Part shown: positions 37,769 to 50,500 of the stretch, piece after piece
Position numbering within the stretch: position 1 is the first letter of the stretch
How the letters are laid out: each line of letters opens with the position of its first letter
NCBI GenBank assembly: GCA_030248215.1
Contig: JASANG010003643.1
Location: 40,785 to 104,784, forward strand
Direction: 5' to 3'
DNA from: Enoplolaimus lenunculus
Taxonomy: Eukaryota; Nematoda; Enoplea; Enoplida; Thoracostomopsidae
DNA length: 64,000 bases
The notes under the pieces: generated by a model
Told to the model about the DNA's origin: nothing
Databases searched by the model: none
Seen by the model: only the letters and a program-made list of their open reading frames with translations
Translations under genes and position numbers: made by a program

Positions 37769-40700
37769 CTAAACGTAATTAAGACGTTGAGTTTCATTAT
37801 TTTTTGATTTATTACAAAATTTTGATTTGATTTTCTTTGCCAAATTCGCTGTATAACTTCGAATCTGAAACAATTGAGTTCCAAAATGAATTAAAATAAT
37901 TATTTATGCAAATTCAAGCTTTGCCATGAACGGGTGGAAATTTATTGCAAAACAAATTGATGTCCGTAGCAGCTTTAAACCATCGCTTAGGCTTAGGCTT
38001 AGGAATATGCATAATGAGCGTAACGTTTTTTCTGTGTGACTGCCATAGAATAAGTATAATTTTTTACACATTATTTGCTAGGCTTAGCTTTAGAAATGTC
38101 AAATTCGTTTTCTCAGTTGGTTTATCAACTCATTGGAATTTACAGTGTATTATGTCAAAAACTGTTTATTTACAAATTTTTCCAGTTGTGCAATTTTGTG
38201 TACGACGCTGGAAGGCTTAAGATTCCAAAAAATAGCAAATTGCTACCGTTAGATTTACGACCCATGTCAAGTACAGGGATCTGCCCGATAGGAAACAGGG
38301 GTGCTGGTTTTTTTAGATACTATTAAGCATAACGCTTAGGCTTCGGCTTATGGTTAACTTTCTGCCCTAGGTTTAGGTTTAGGTTTCGGCTTATATTAAG
38401 TATGCAGACTTGCAGAGGCGGAACCAAAAATTTTTGACGGGGGGGCGGGCTGGCAAACGTTATGAAACGCAAAAATTGTAAGGTGTTCACCTTATCATTT
38501 TATCACCGAAAAATTTTCTGAGGGTGAAAAATTGCAAGCTAGGGAGGGACCTTACCATTTTAACACAAATAAATTTCTGAAAGGGAGGCGTACGGCCCCC
38601 CCTCTGGATCCGCTAATGCTGACTTGTATTGTTTGCACGTGCCAAACTTACAGTTGCATCCGCAAAAGTATGCGACGTCCAAATATACCAACCAAGAATC
38701 AGGTTGAGTGGAAATACAACGCTTGTTATACCAGCATTCAGGCTAAACGTTGCCACTGAACCAAGCGCAAATGAAAACAGACCAAACAGTATTTTCAACG
38801 GTAATGTACTTTGAGAAATTCTGAAAGAAGTCTAAGCCTAAGCCTAAGCAAAAAATATAATCCAGAATCTAAACCTACTCTTTTATAGACCCACGCGAAA
38901 CCTGGACGCCCCTTAACATTAGCCATAGTTTTAATGCTTTTTTTATACACTTTACATCGACACATTTAAAATTACACTGTAAATTTCCATGAGTTAATTA
39001 ACCAAATCAAACGGAACATTAGTTATTTCTGAGTTAATAACAGTAAATATTAACTCACTCTGAGTTGAGTTGATTCTCACTGTGAGTTGATTTGACTCCG
39101 GGGGAGTTGATGAATTAAATTAGAATAAGTTGAATAAACTCACAATTGTGAGTTCTGATAGTCCTAACACAGACTGAAAGATTCAACTCGTTCTGAGTTA
39201 AAATCAACTCACTGGAATTTACAGTGTAAGGTTTAGGATTAGGTTTAGGTAAACCTTTTTCTCAACCTGATGTTGACCGTTACTCGCTTTAGAATTGTTG
39301 ACTAGTTCCTATAAGTCATAAAAAATTTTCTCGCTCGCTACACTGGATGGCAACAAACTTACACATGACGTTTATCCGTTTTGAAATAAAATCTTAACCG
39401 ACACTCGAGTTGAAAAAGCTAAAATTTCGTTGAACAAAAATTGATAAAACGTACACTGCTGAAGTTCTCAATCCACTACTGAGGGATCCAGGTAAAGGCG
39501 TACTGTCGCTATGCATTCCGGCCGCTTCTGTGAAGATCAACGCAATTACAGCCAAGGATCCGACCGGAAGTATACAACCGAGATAAATAATTGACTCGTT
39601 ATAGTTTATCCAATTCCTCAAAAAATATCGGCCAATGTTACTTCAAGGGGCGTAACAGTAGATTAAGCGAGTTCCTAAACCTTAGCCTAAGTCTAAGCGT
39701 TGCAGAATGAGTTCCTAAGCCTAAGCCTAAGCCTAAGCCTAAGCCTAAGCAAAAAATGTAATCTAGAATCGAAACCTGCTCTTTTATATACCTACCAGAA
39801 ACCTGGACGCCCCTGAAAGTAACATGGGCCAAAATATCAATTGTTCATTTGGCCATATGTATACCTGAAAAATGGCTCGGTTTTCTGCACGACTGCAATA
39901 GAGTATTCTTAAGCTTAAGACTAAGGTTAATGGTTAGGCTTAGGTTTAGGCTTAAGAATATGCTTATTCTACTGCTACGGACCTGTGGCGACACTTCTGT
40001 TCAACAGATAGGTGGTGCACTCAAAATAATATTTCTGATATTAAGTAAAAAACTTTCTTACATTTGAGAAATATGATTAGCAAGGTGCACTTGAAAAGTA
40101 TTTCTGTTATAACAGAAATGTTCTCAAAAAACGTTTTGAAATAAAGTCTGAAAATAAACGTTTTCCAGTTATTTTTAGAAAAATTGTCTTAAATATCAGC
40201 AAAACTTTTCAGATTTGCCACAGAAAACACTTTTCTGAATAAATTCAGAAATACTTTTTTTGTGTGTGGTACACTTGTTCGGTATTAAAATAATCAAAAA
40301 GTATAGCGGTTTAAGCTTCATTCATATTAGCTTGCAGCCGTCTTGTGAAAAAACAAACCGTCAAGTTTTAATTAATTAAACAATAAAATTTTCGCATAAC
40401 ATTGGTTAAAAGAAAACTAACTTTAAATTTAATTTGGGAGTTTGTCTTACCACTACTATTAAAATACACTTACACTGCAAAAAAGGGTGAGTCAAATTGA
40501 CTCTCGCCGAAATAGGCTTTTCTGGACTACACAAACTGAGTCAAATTCGACTCCGCCAGAGTCAAATTTGACTCAATTAGCGATTCATTGAGTCGAATTT
40601 GACTATGGCGGAGTGGAATTTTGTCTCAGTTTGTGTAATCCGGAAAAGCCTATTTCGGAGAGAGAGTCAATATGACTTACCATTTTTTGCAGTGTGCTTA

Positions 40701-43700
40701 AAAATGACAGGATCTATTTTTCACAAGACGGGCACAAGTTAAAATGGATTCCGCCTAAGCGTTTGAAAAAAATAAGTAAAAAAATTAAAAGATTGGTAGG
40801 TTTTTTGAAGCCAATAAATTCGTCATAATGTCTGGGTTTGTGAAACCTTACTTAAGTATTTACTTAATTGATACATAAGTTGTTACTTAAGTCGCCGGCA
40901 TAAGTAAATAATTAACTTTTGAACAAAAACGAATAAACGCCAAATGTGAGCCTTGAACAAGAAAATAATAGTTTTGCTTTATATTAAAGAAAGCGCCATC
41001 AGGCAATAATTTCTATAGAACAAGCTAAGTATACTTGAACTGTTAATCTGTAATATACGAAACTTGTTCAGCGACTTAAGTATTTACTTAAATTAAGTAC
41101 ACTTTTAAAAACGACAAAATGGTTAAGTAATAAGTACTTAAGTACTAAATCGTAAGGGTTTCAGAAACCCAGCCAATGAAGCATAATTAATGTAAAAAAC
41201 CCAAAATAAACTTACGAAAAATCCGAACGATATTTTCCATATCCGGCTACAGCTGTCAAAGCTGTACATGTTGTCGCCACAACTAAAATTATACAATTCT
41301 TACAAGAGTCAAACGTACAACTCAGTGAATCGAATTGGACTCTGACGGAGTTGAAGTTTGACTCAATTTGTGTAGTCCCCAAAATCCTATTTCGGAGGGA
41401 GTCAATTTGACTCACCATTTTTTGCAGTGTACCACCAATTTTGCAAACATTTCCAAACATGTCACATGATACTGACAGACAATATGTCCAACATGATATG
41501 ATATTGCAGTTAACATGAACACTTCAGACAAGTCAAAATTTTTGAATTTGAGAGCTGGTACAGTGTAGATATAAGATATTATTGATGTTGTAGGGACTCT
41601 GTTTCAATCTGTTCCAGTTATATTAACGTGTACCCCGTTACAGGTAAAGCACCAATTCTTAGAAACCATGAAAACTGCCTAAGCCTAAACCTAAGTATAA
41701 GCGTAAGAATGAGCATATTCCTAAGCCTAAGCCTAAGTCTAAACCTAAGCATAAGCGTAAGAATGAGCATATTCCTAAGCCTAAGGCAAAGCCTATGCCA
41801 AACAAAAAATTAGTCTAAAAAGCTCAATCTTACTCTATTGTAGTCCCACAGAAAAACGTTCCGTCCCTGATCTTTACAAGGGCCGAAGCATTCAACGTGA
41901 TTTCTCGCCTAAGGTGGAAACACGACGACATTTACAACACGAATTCAATATTTTAGCGACTTCGGCGCGAACGGTCAGAACAGTTTATGGTTATGATCAG
42001 AGTGGGAACTGGGTAAGGATTGTTTTACCCGACCCACGCTTTACCCACTCAAACAAGAATTTTTTACCCATGGGTATACCCGCGCAAAAAAGATCTACTC
42101 ACGACCAATCTTTTACCCGCGCCTGAAGTTAAACCAGTACGTTACAGATCGTTGGTGATTCGCGATTTAATACAGTTTTGCGATATAGCTTCAATGAATT
42201 ATACAAATGAAATTTTACCATAAACAACAGAATTTCAAACCCAGCTAAATAAAGCACCGCCCGCACCGGACCAGAAATAAAACAGACAATAGCGTAGGTT
42301 TTCCACCTTAAAACTTAAAAGTTTGCCGCGGGTAAAACCTATATATTTTTTATCCCCGTGATAAAAATCCTTACTCCCGGGTATACCATCGCCTAAAATT
42401 CTTTACCCGACCCGCAACTACCTACGGATAATGTTCCACTCTGGTTTACAATCGCTTAATATTGAGTTTGACCCAAGCTGCCAATTCCGTAAAATCATCG
42501 CGTTCCTCGATATTTTTGGCTACAACTGTCTAAGGATCTGTAAAAAGTTATTTTATACATCGACTTGCCTATCGTAGCTAAAAATCCATGAAATCGCTGA
42601 TACCGTTGAGTGCCACTTAATAAATTCATAACAACACATAAACAATTCGCAGCTTCAATTGCAATAAAACATGCGTTTGCTGTGAAGCAAAATTGCATTG
42701 CAATACCAGCGGCTTCAGATGTTATTAACGGTGCCTAAAAAGTTGTTTAAAACTTCGGCCCTTGTAAAGATCAGCGGCGGAACGTTTTTCTGTGGGACTG
42801 CAATAGAGTAAGCTTAAGCTTTAGACTATTTTTTTGCTTGGCTTAGGCTTTAGACTTTAGGCTTAGGCTTATAAATAAACTCATTCTTAGGCTTAGGTTT
42901 AGCCAAAGGCTTAATAGAATAAACTTATAATACTGTTCTGCAACTGTTCTTTACATTGGCCCGCAATGCATCATTTATTAACACTTTCTCACATGAATAT
43001 TTTCTATGTCAACCAGAAATCTAATTGCAAGTTTTGATTTGAACTCTGAGTTTTAGTTATGAAACGTGCACACCACAAACCGTGTCGAGTACAGCTTAAC
43101 TCTGAAATCTGACAGGGATATGACGTCTTACAGCGATTTTGTACTGCGTATACGTGTAATAATAGCCGAAATGGGGTTTAGCAATGCTTTATTTTGAGAA
43201 AGTTTTCTGAATCGGCATTAATCTTTGATTATTCCAGTCCATATTACCCGTGTGGAAATCAGGTCTTAGATTATATTTCCAACCAGAAACTTGGTTATTG
43301 AGGTACATGGTGGCTATGCTATTACCGCTATTGTGCTTATAACCTCTTGTTGTGCCCATTTAATCTGCTGCTTACATCCAAGAACCAGCACTGTAAATTT
43401 CAATGAGTTAATTAAACAACTCATACGGAAAGTTAGTTATTTCTGAGTTAATAACAGTAAACTTAGACTCACTCTGAGTTGAGTTGATTTTCACTATGAG
43501 TTGAGTTGACTCCGGACGAGTTGATTGATTAAATTAGCATGAGTTGAATAAACTCACAATTGTGAGTTCTGATAGTCCTAACTCAGACTGAGAGAGGTTC
43601 AAATCATTCTGAGTTACAATCAACTCTCTGAAATTTACAGTGAGCGAGCGAAAAATTATTTGACTTCTAAGATCAAAGTTTTCTTTAATCCAAAATTGTT

Positions 43701-44508
43701 TAAGGGAACATATTCCCTCTGTTTATCCTGCTGTATGAGTTCAATGCTTAGTATCACGACAATTCGTCGCTTGTCAACTCGCCATCCGACAACTTGTCAT
43801 CCAAAATGTCTTCTACTCGACAACTCGTCGGCTATCAGTGTGCTTAGGCTTAGGCTTAGGATTACGCTTATGCTTAGACTTAAACTTTAGGACTCTGTTT
43901 GGAGACAAATTGTCGACCGACGGATTGTCGTAGATTCTTCGTACTTACATCTTCGATTGGTTCTAGTACAGTCAACACAAGTATGTGCCCAACCATAAGC
44001 GTTACTTCTTCGCCCATGTGAATAGACCGCTCTGGACTGAAGATCCTAAAATAAAATGTGGCTTTAAAGTCATTTGTTCAAGTAATTTTTTTGCCAAAAA
44101 TACATAGCTACCAAAACATCACCCATATGGTCTTTGTTATATGGACGAAAAGCAAATTGGCCAATGTAAAGAACAAGGGAGGAACAGTATTATAAGCATA
44201 TTCCTAAGCCTAAGCCTAAGCATAAGCAGAGCAAAAAATATTCTAAAATTTAAACATACTCTATTGCAGTCCCACAAAAAACGTTCCGCCCCTCATCTTG
44301 ACATGAGAGCCAATTTTTACTACTATCTTTAAGCTCAATATAATAAACGAAAAATTGATTATTAATATACTGAAAATAAAGTAATAATTTAAGTTTACCT
44401 AAACAGAGCAAACATAACCAACGATCCAGCGAGGACAGCAATTAACCAAACGCATCCCATCACTTGAACACTTTTCATAACAAACGTTACTGTAGGCGAG
44501 TATGGTTT
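37769..44508 (-). CDS. Seven-transmembrane module of the receptor, seven exons
   Basis: TM1 VQVMGCVWLIAVLAGSLVMF; loop RIFSPERSIHM leading into TM2 (LMVGHILVLTVL), like the R-x-I-H-x-N region of class B receptors; TM3 NACFIAIEAANCLCVVMNLL; TM4 VVATTCTALTAVAGYGKY, recalling the GYG/YG motif after TM4; TM5 LGCILPVGSLAVIALIF; TM6 LKILFGLFSFALGSVATF, at the place of LLGLTW; TM7 NLILGWYIWTSHTFAD, at the place of NSLQGFFIFIFH. The tail IRSYTANLAKKIKSKF is a plausible helix 8. Relation to secretin/adhesion GPCRs rests on this pattern and on context; the conserved positions are divergent. Confidence 0.78.
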
Positions 44509-47500
44509 CTGAAAATAAAAATAATGAATTAAAAATGTTTAACCAAACTTCAGTTCCTGAGCGTAAAATGGTTGCAGTTCTAGCGAAAACATCGTAATAA
44601 TTTCGCTGAGGTGTGTATTAAATATTATGAATTGTTGCACACCGACTCATAATGTACAGCTGCGATATAACCCACAGCAGGTTTATAAGCCGTGATATAG
44701 TCCACACCAGGTTTATAATATATAAAATTGTTACACACCACGTCCAAGTTTTTACACGATACACAGTTTTTTTCAATGCTAGTTTAGGCCCATAGCCAGC
44801 TGGAAACAAGTAAAATCTTCCTAAGACATACAGTAAAGTTTCCCCTAAGGGTATAAACCCAAGTTTTTAACCCTGTGCTGATTTCAGCTACTCAAAAGGT
44901 TATGCTGTGCAATCGGGCCTAAGCTCAAATTTTAATTTCTTTGCAGATATGGAATGGGCATGAGCATACATGTTGCCACGGATCGGTATGGAAAAACTCC
45001 AAAAAACCCTAAATTTTCTCGAATAGTATCAAGCGAAATTTCCCTTGTAACAAGCAAAGTGTCCCCCTTAGTTTTGGGGCAGAAAACTCGACTTGATTCG
45101 CAGGCTCGGTGTACAATAGAGTGGTGCTTATACAGCCAATTTAGAAGTGATTAGTTGGGATTTCTCTGATCTACAAGTGGGTGTTAAACTTTTATAAGAG
45201 TGACGAAAATTTTTAGGAGGACTGAGCAACCCCTTAGAATCTCTGCTGCGGGCACATTAATATTTTGTTGTAGTAGCTCGGGTTCTTTTAAGTATTCCCA
45301 GTGAAAACAAACATATATCCTTAACACCGATTATTACCCTACAGTATCAAATACGCCTTCGGTTTGAAACGTATAATGGTAAAGTTTATCTTAAACTCCC
45401 ATTCGCACGTTTAATTTTTCTAACGAGTACTCAAAGTTGTAGCTTGAGATTGAAGCTGCAAGCTTTTGAGTTCTCAAATTTTATTCTGAAAAGTTATATT
45501 TTCACACACAACACAGATTTAATATCAAAATGTTCTACAAGTAAAAAAAATTTACTTAATGTAATCAAGAGTGCATAATACAAGAGTGTGCAATTATTGG
45601 GGTCCCGTATGATACAAAATGTATCACCGGGCGTTGTATTTTTGGCCGACTCCCCCTCTTGTTTAGAGGGCGTGGTTGTTGTCACATGCAATAACCCTAA
45701 ACTAAACTAAAAGCGGATCATTTTTGTTGCTGGATACATAAAGTTCCATGGTTCGCATCGGTTTTACCCCCCTCTAAAAAAAGGCGGGTACGGCAAAAAC
45801 GCAACGCGTGCCGAGTACATTGTTTTCTACACAAAATGTACCCAGTTGCATACTGTTCTGAAAGTATGCATCATCCACTCTTGATCAGGGTGCAACCGGA
45901 ATTATAAAATACCGGAACCGGAAAGTTAGAAAATCACCGTAACTGAAACCGGCCGGGAAACAAAAATTTTTGTTTTCACACAATTTAGGATACTAAAATC
46001 CTGAAAGAAATGCAGTAGCTGGAAACGCATGATCAATTATGAAGTAATTAAACATTTTGGCAATACACGCTCAGAAAATTTTAGAAAAATAAGTTAGAAT
46101 AATATGTTAATTTTTCATAAATTTTCGCATGCGAAAAATTTTCAATACCGAAACTACCGAATAATTCCAATGGAAAAATGTCGCAATTTATACCGGAACC
46201 GGATAGTGAAAAATATACCGGATTTCCCTACTGGAACCGGAATTCTGGTTGCACCCGGCGTCTGATGTAATGAATGAAATCCTGTCAACCCTAATCATCA
46301 CAGCTTACTTCTTTTGGAACTTTGAACACTGAAATTGGAAAAGAATTAAGAGTCAAATTCACGCAATAATAAACTTTACTCAAATGATTATTTTGTCAAT
46401 TGTTTACAATATTGACAAATTTATTAGCTATGATTTAATTGTAAGCTTCTGACGAACAATTTGCATTGCAGTATGATTTTTGCCCTGCCACTCTTGACCG
46501 ACTCATATCGCATCTACATCAACTATTGGCTGATAGTAAAAACTGGCTAAATTCCATTTTACATCACATTTTTGTCAGAATCAATATTTTACCATTATAC
46601 CAAATGTGGATGATAGCTCAGACTAAAGTTTGAAAGTTGCAAGATTTTTCGTGGTTCACGCATTGTTTCAGTTCACAACACTTGATTTCTCAGAAACGGG
46701 GTCAGTAAAATCCGCTAGCTGGTTATATTCTTTTCTATGCAGAATGTAAATACTTCCATGTGCATACTCTTGTCTATTAATCATTACACCCGTATATAAT
46801 ATAGCGAGTTGAATTTAACTCGCAATAACTTGAATCCACTCAGAACTTTGAGTTGTGAATTAGGATATAGAAAACTTATATTTCTGAGTTGAGTCAACTC
46901 GTTTTGAGTTCATCAACTCACCCGGAATCAATTACACTCAGAATGAGAACAACTCAACTCAGAATGATATTAATGTTTACTGTTATTAACTCAGAAATAG
47001 CAAACTCGTTATATAAGTTGATTAATCAACTACAGTGATTGGATCAAACGTACCGCAAGTTGGAAACGGCAAATCAAATGTTCCATCGGGCGAACAGTAC
47101 AACCGACTGGAACCTTTAAGTTCGTTATCTTCTCGGCATTCAAATTTGACATATTCTTCTTGTCGAATAATATAGTAAGTATCATTTTTCATAGGCTCAC
47201 CTCCAAGTGAAGGAACAACCACTGTTCCGTTGTTGATTTCAGGAACAAGACAGTATTCTAAAATCGATAAAATTGCCAGGCAGTGTTACTTGACAAGTCG
47301 TATGAGAGTTGGTTTAAGCCTAAAGCCTAAGCTTAAGCCAAAGCCTAAGCCTAAGCCTGAGTCTAAGTCTAAGCCTAAGCCTAAGCCTAAGCATAAGCCT
47401 AAGCCTAAGCCTAAGCATACGCTATACTGTAAATTTCAGTGAGTTGATTTTAACACAAAATGAGTTGAATCACTCAGTCTGAGTTAGGACTATCAGAACT

Positions 47501-50500
47501 CAGAAGTTTTAGTTGATTCAACGCATTCTGACTTAATTAACCAACACTCCCAGAGTCAACTCAACTCAGAGTGAGATTCAACTCAACTCAGAATGAGATT
47601 CAACTCAACTCAGAGTGAGTTACTGTATACTGATATTAATTCAGAAATAACCAACTCGCTAGCTGAATTGATTAATCAACTCATTGTAATTTACAGTGTA
47701 ACTATTTAATTGTAGTTCTATAGCTTATACCTATAAGCTGTAGTATAAGCAAAAGTGTAAAACGACGCCATTTACCAAACAATGGTTGAGTTGCTGAGGC
47801 TTAACTTAAGCCAACTTTTGTTTTAAGTCAGTTTTGGACTTCACTCAGAAAACAGTGTTAAGCTTAACGGTGAAACATTTCGATAAATACACATTTCATA
47901 ATGAAACTATTTATCTCTAGTCAGGAACAGTAACAGTTGCGCTAAAGTTTACTGTGCAGGAGGCCTGCCACTCTACGTACCACTGCGCGCCGCTAAACGT
48001 CGCTATGCGGTGCTAACTAAATTATAGGTAAATTCTAAGTTAAGCAGTACTATAAAGAGAGCCCTTCATGAAACTTTCACTGCGGATGCGGTGGGATGGA
48101 AGCCACGACGTACGGATTACCGGTCCGCTGGTGTGACCACTGAGCTACGCAGCCATGCAAACTTTTCGCTACAATGGCTGTATATACCGTGAGTTTGGTA
48201 CTACAATTCAGAGGCGTGCGGTAACGGCCGTGTTTGGCGGCGAGCGGTGAGAATAGTGCAACTGCAATGGTTCCTAGTACCATCAATTAATTTGGTAACT
48301 GAAACCGTGTAGCTTAAAACGTTGTCTACAGATTTAAGTACGATAAATTGCTAACATTTGTTAACAGTCTACTAATTGACATTTTAGTTTATAAATAAAT
48401 TCTTACGCAATGGTACGTCATCCGGTTCCAGCGGAACATCTTTCGAAAAAGTAAGCACTTCCGGTAGCGCATCGATATTTTTGTTGATTCCAGATCCGAC
48501 AGGAGGCAACACAAAATCACTCGCGTCTCCAGGTCCGGCGGAAAATTTAGGCTTTGTATCGCTTGTTTTGGCTTAAAATTTAAACAAAGTATGATTTTTC
48601 ACTGAAGGAGTGACCAGGATTTCATTTCGAGAGGATATAAGTTCAGCTTATCGTCTTGGAGATCATGCTTACGACCGAAAATATACATGTGAAAGTTTGA
48701 CAACTGCTACTGCTACCTTTAACTTGCATCCAGGAGTCTAACGAGGGAGAGATGAAAGGGTCCGCAGATCCAAATGCGATTGGTCAGATAAAACCAGTCC
48801 ATTGTTGAATGATTGTTAATGATTGGCCAATTCTATTGTAACGCACCATATTTAGACCGTTTTGATGCAAACCATTTAAGTCTGCAACTTTAAGTTGATC
48901 ATAATGACGTTAATTATAAGTGCATGTCTGTTAGAAGACAGCGAGGCTAACGACTTAGAGACTTGAAAGCTTATGCTTTTGTTTAGGCTTACGCTTAGGT
49001 TTAGGTTTTTGCCTAGATTCAGGATTTATGGGCACGAACATAGTCGCTCTGTTACTGGAACTATACTTAAGTATAACTTCAAACTGAAGTATTTGATAAG
49101 CAATTACTTAATCATTTTGTCGTTTTTAAAAGCGTACTTAAATTAACAAAAGGCACGTTTTACACTGTCGATCAGCAATTCCAGCCTTTTAACTGCGCCA
49201 TTATGCGGCGTCTTTGAAAGCCATACCTGAATCTGAACCCGTAGCAATGTGAGCGGCGATTTTTGATGTTGCTTCATCTATTTTTGTTGCCGTTGTTGCT
49301 TGTGTTTTTGTTGTTGTAGTAGTTGCTGTTGTTGTTATCGCCATACTTGTTGTTGTAGTGGTTGTTTTTGTTGTTGCTGTTGTTGTTGCTGTAGTGATTG
49401 CAATCGTAGTCGTTGAAGCTGACGTTGTTACTGTTGTTGTGACAGTTGTCGTTGTCGTTGTTGTTGTTGTTGTTGTTGTTGTGTAGTTGACTGAAATAAA
49501 CAATAAATTTGTTACAATTGGTAATTTTCAACAAATTATATATTGCTAGTAACCCGTAGTTGCACACATGTGCAATTCTCCTATTATACTGGATTTTGTC
49601 CTATGTTCAAGAGTATTTGTTTTTAAGCAAGTCTTGCTTAAGCTTTGAATCTTAAGTGACCGCCCAAACAACCAAATCATCATTTTAATGTATACGGGGT
49701 GCTTGGCTCAGGACTTCATCCATTTCTAATAAAAGAAAGATTTAACCGAGATTCCCTTATGTAGTGAAAAATCAACTTCTCAACTTCAGCATAGCTAAAA
49801 CCAACATATAAATATTTTATCATTACACCAAATTTCATTTGTCTAATAGAACAAAACACAAAACATCTAAACAGTAATATTTACTATGCAAATCGAAACA
49901 ACAGTTTTCTGCCTATGCAAACTTCTATTAATTTGCATATTGTGACTTTGCTGGAACGTTGCCCAAGATACGAATGTGTGGCGTTTCATTTTTTATATAG
50001 AGATTAAGCACAAGATCAATATTGTAAACTGTGATTATTTCTACATTTTATAGATACTAGTGAACGTAGTTGCAACATTTGCAGCCATACTGGTTATCAT
50101 ATTCAGGCTAGGGTCAGTTTGCTTTCGTTGCATCAAACGTTTCGCACTTGCTTATTGTATATATTCGTAGTTGCGTAAATAAATTTGCATATATGTATGC
50201 ATTGTTCTTTGTATATTTTGTATCAATACACATGGAAAGATAAGTTGAAAGGTTGCCCAAAATACGTATGTGGGGCGTCCGAGCTTTAATAATATAGAAG
50301 ATATATGTATGCACTGTTCTTTGTATATTTTGTTTCAATACATGGAAAGATCAGTTGGAAAGCTGCCCAATATACGTATGTGAAGCGTTCAATCTTTAAT
50401 AAATACAGATTTAACAATGTTTAGTTGTATGAAAAATAACAATTTACCACAAATATTAAAGTATGGAATATGGCAAATAATTTCATCGCCATGATTGCTG

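Noticed and set aside
43929-44045. TM2 exon read as DLQSRAVYSHGRRS... with several Cys
   Set aside because: That frame disagrees with the phase of the TM1 exon; the in-phase reading gives the helix.
45494-45691. Thr-containing minus-strand frame between sushi and TM1 as a missing GAIN/GPS exon
   Set aside because: It has no acceptor/donor pair giving the required phase and no Cys/Trp GPS pattern; most of the tail is AT-rich non-coding.
46450-46560. Possible extra receptor exon (MSRSRVAGQKSYC)
   Set aside because: No usable splice borders in phase; the microexon already links the flanking exons.
23177-47420. TTAGGC/CCTAAG tracts as interstitial telomeres
   Set aside because: The tracts are short, degenerate, in both orientations, and mostly enclosed by the same inverted ends, so they belong to MITEs.
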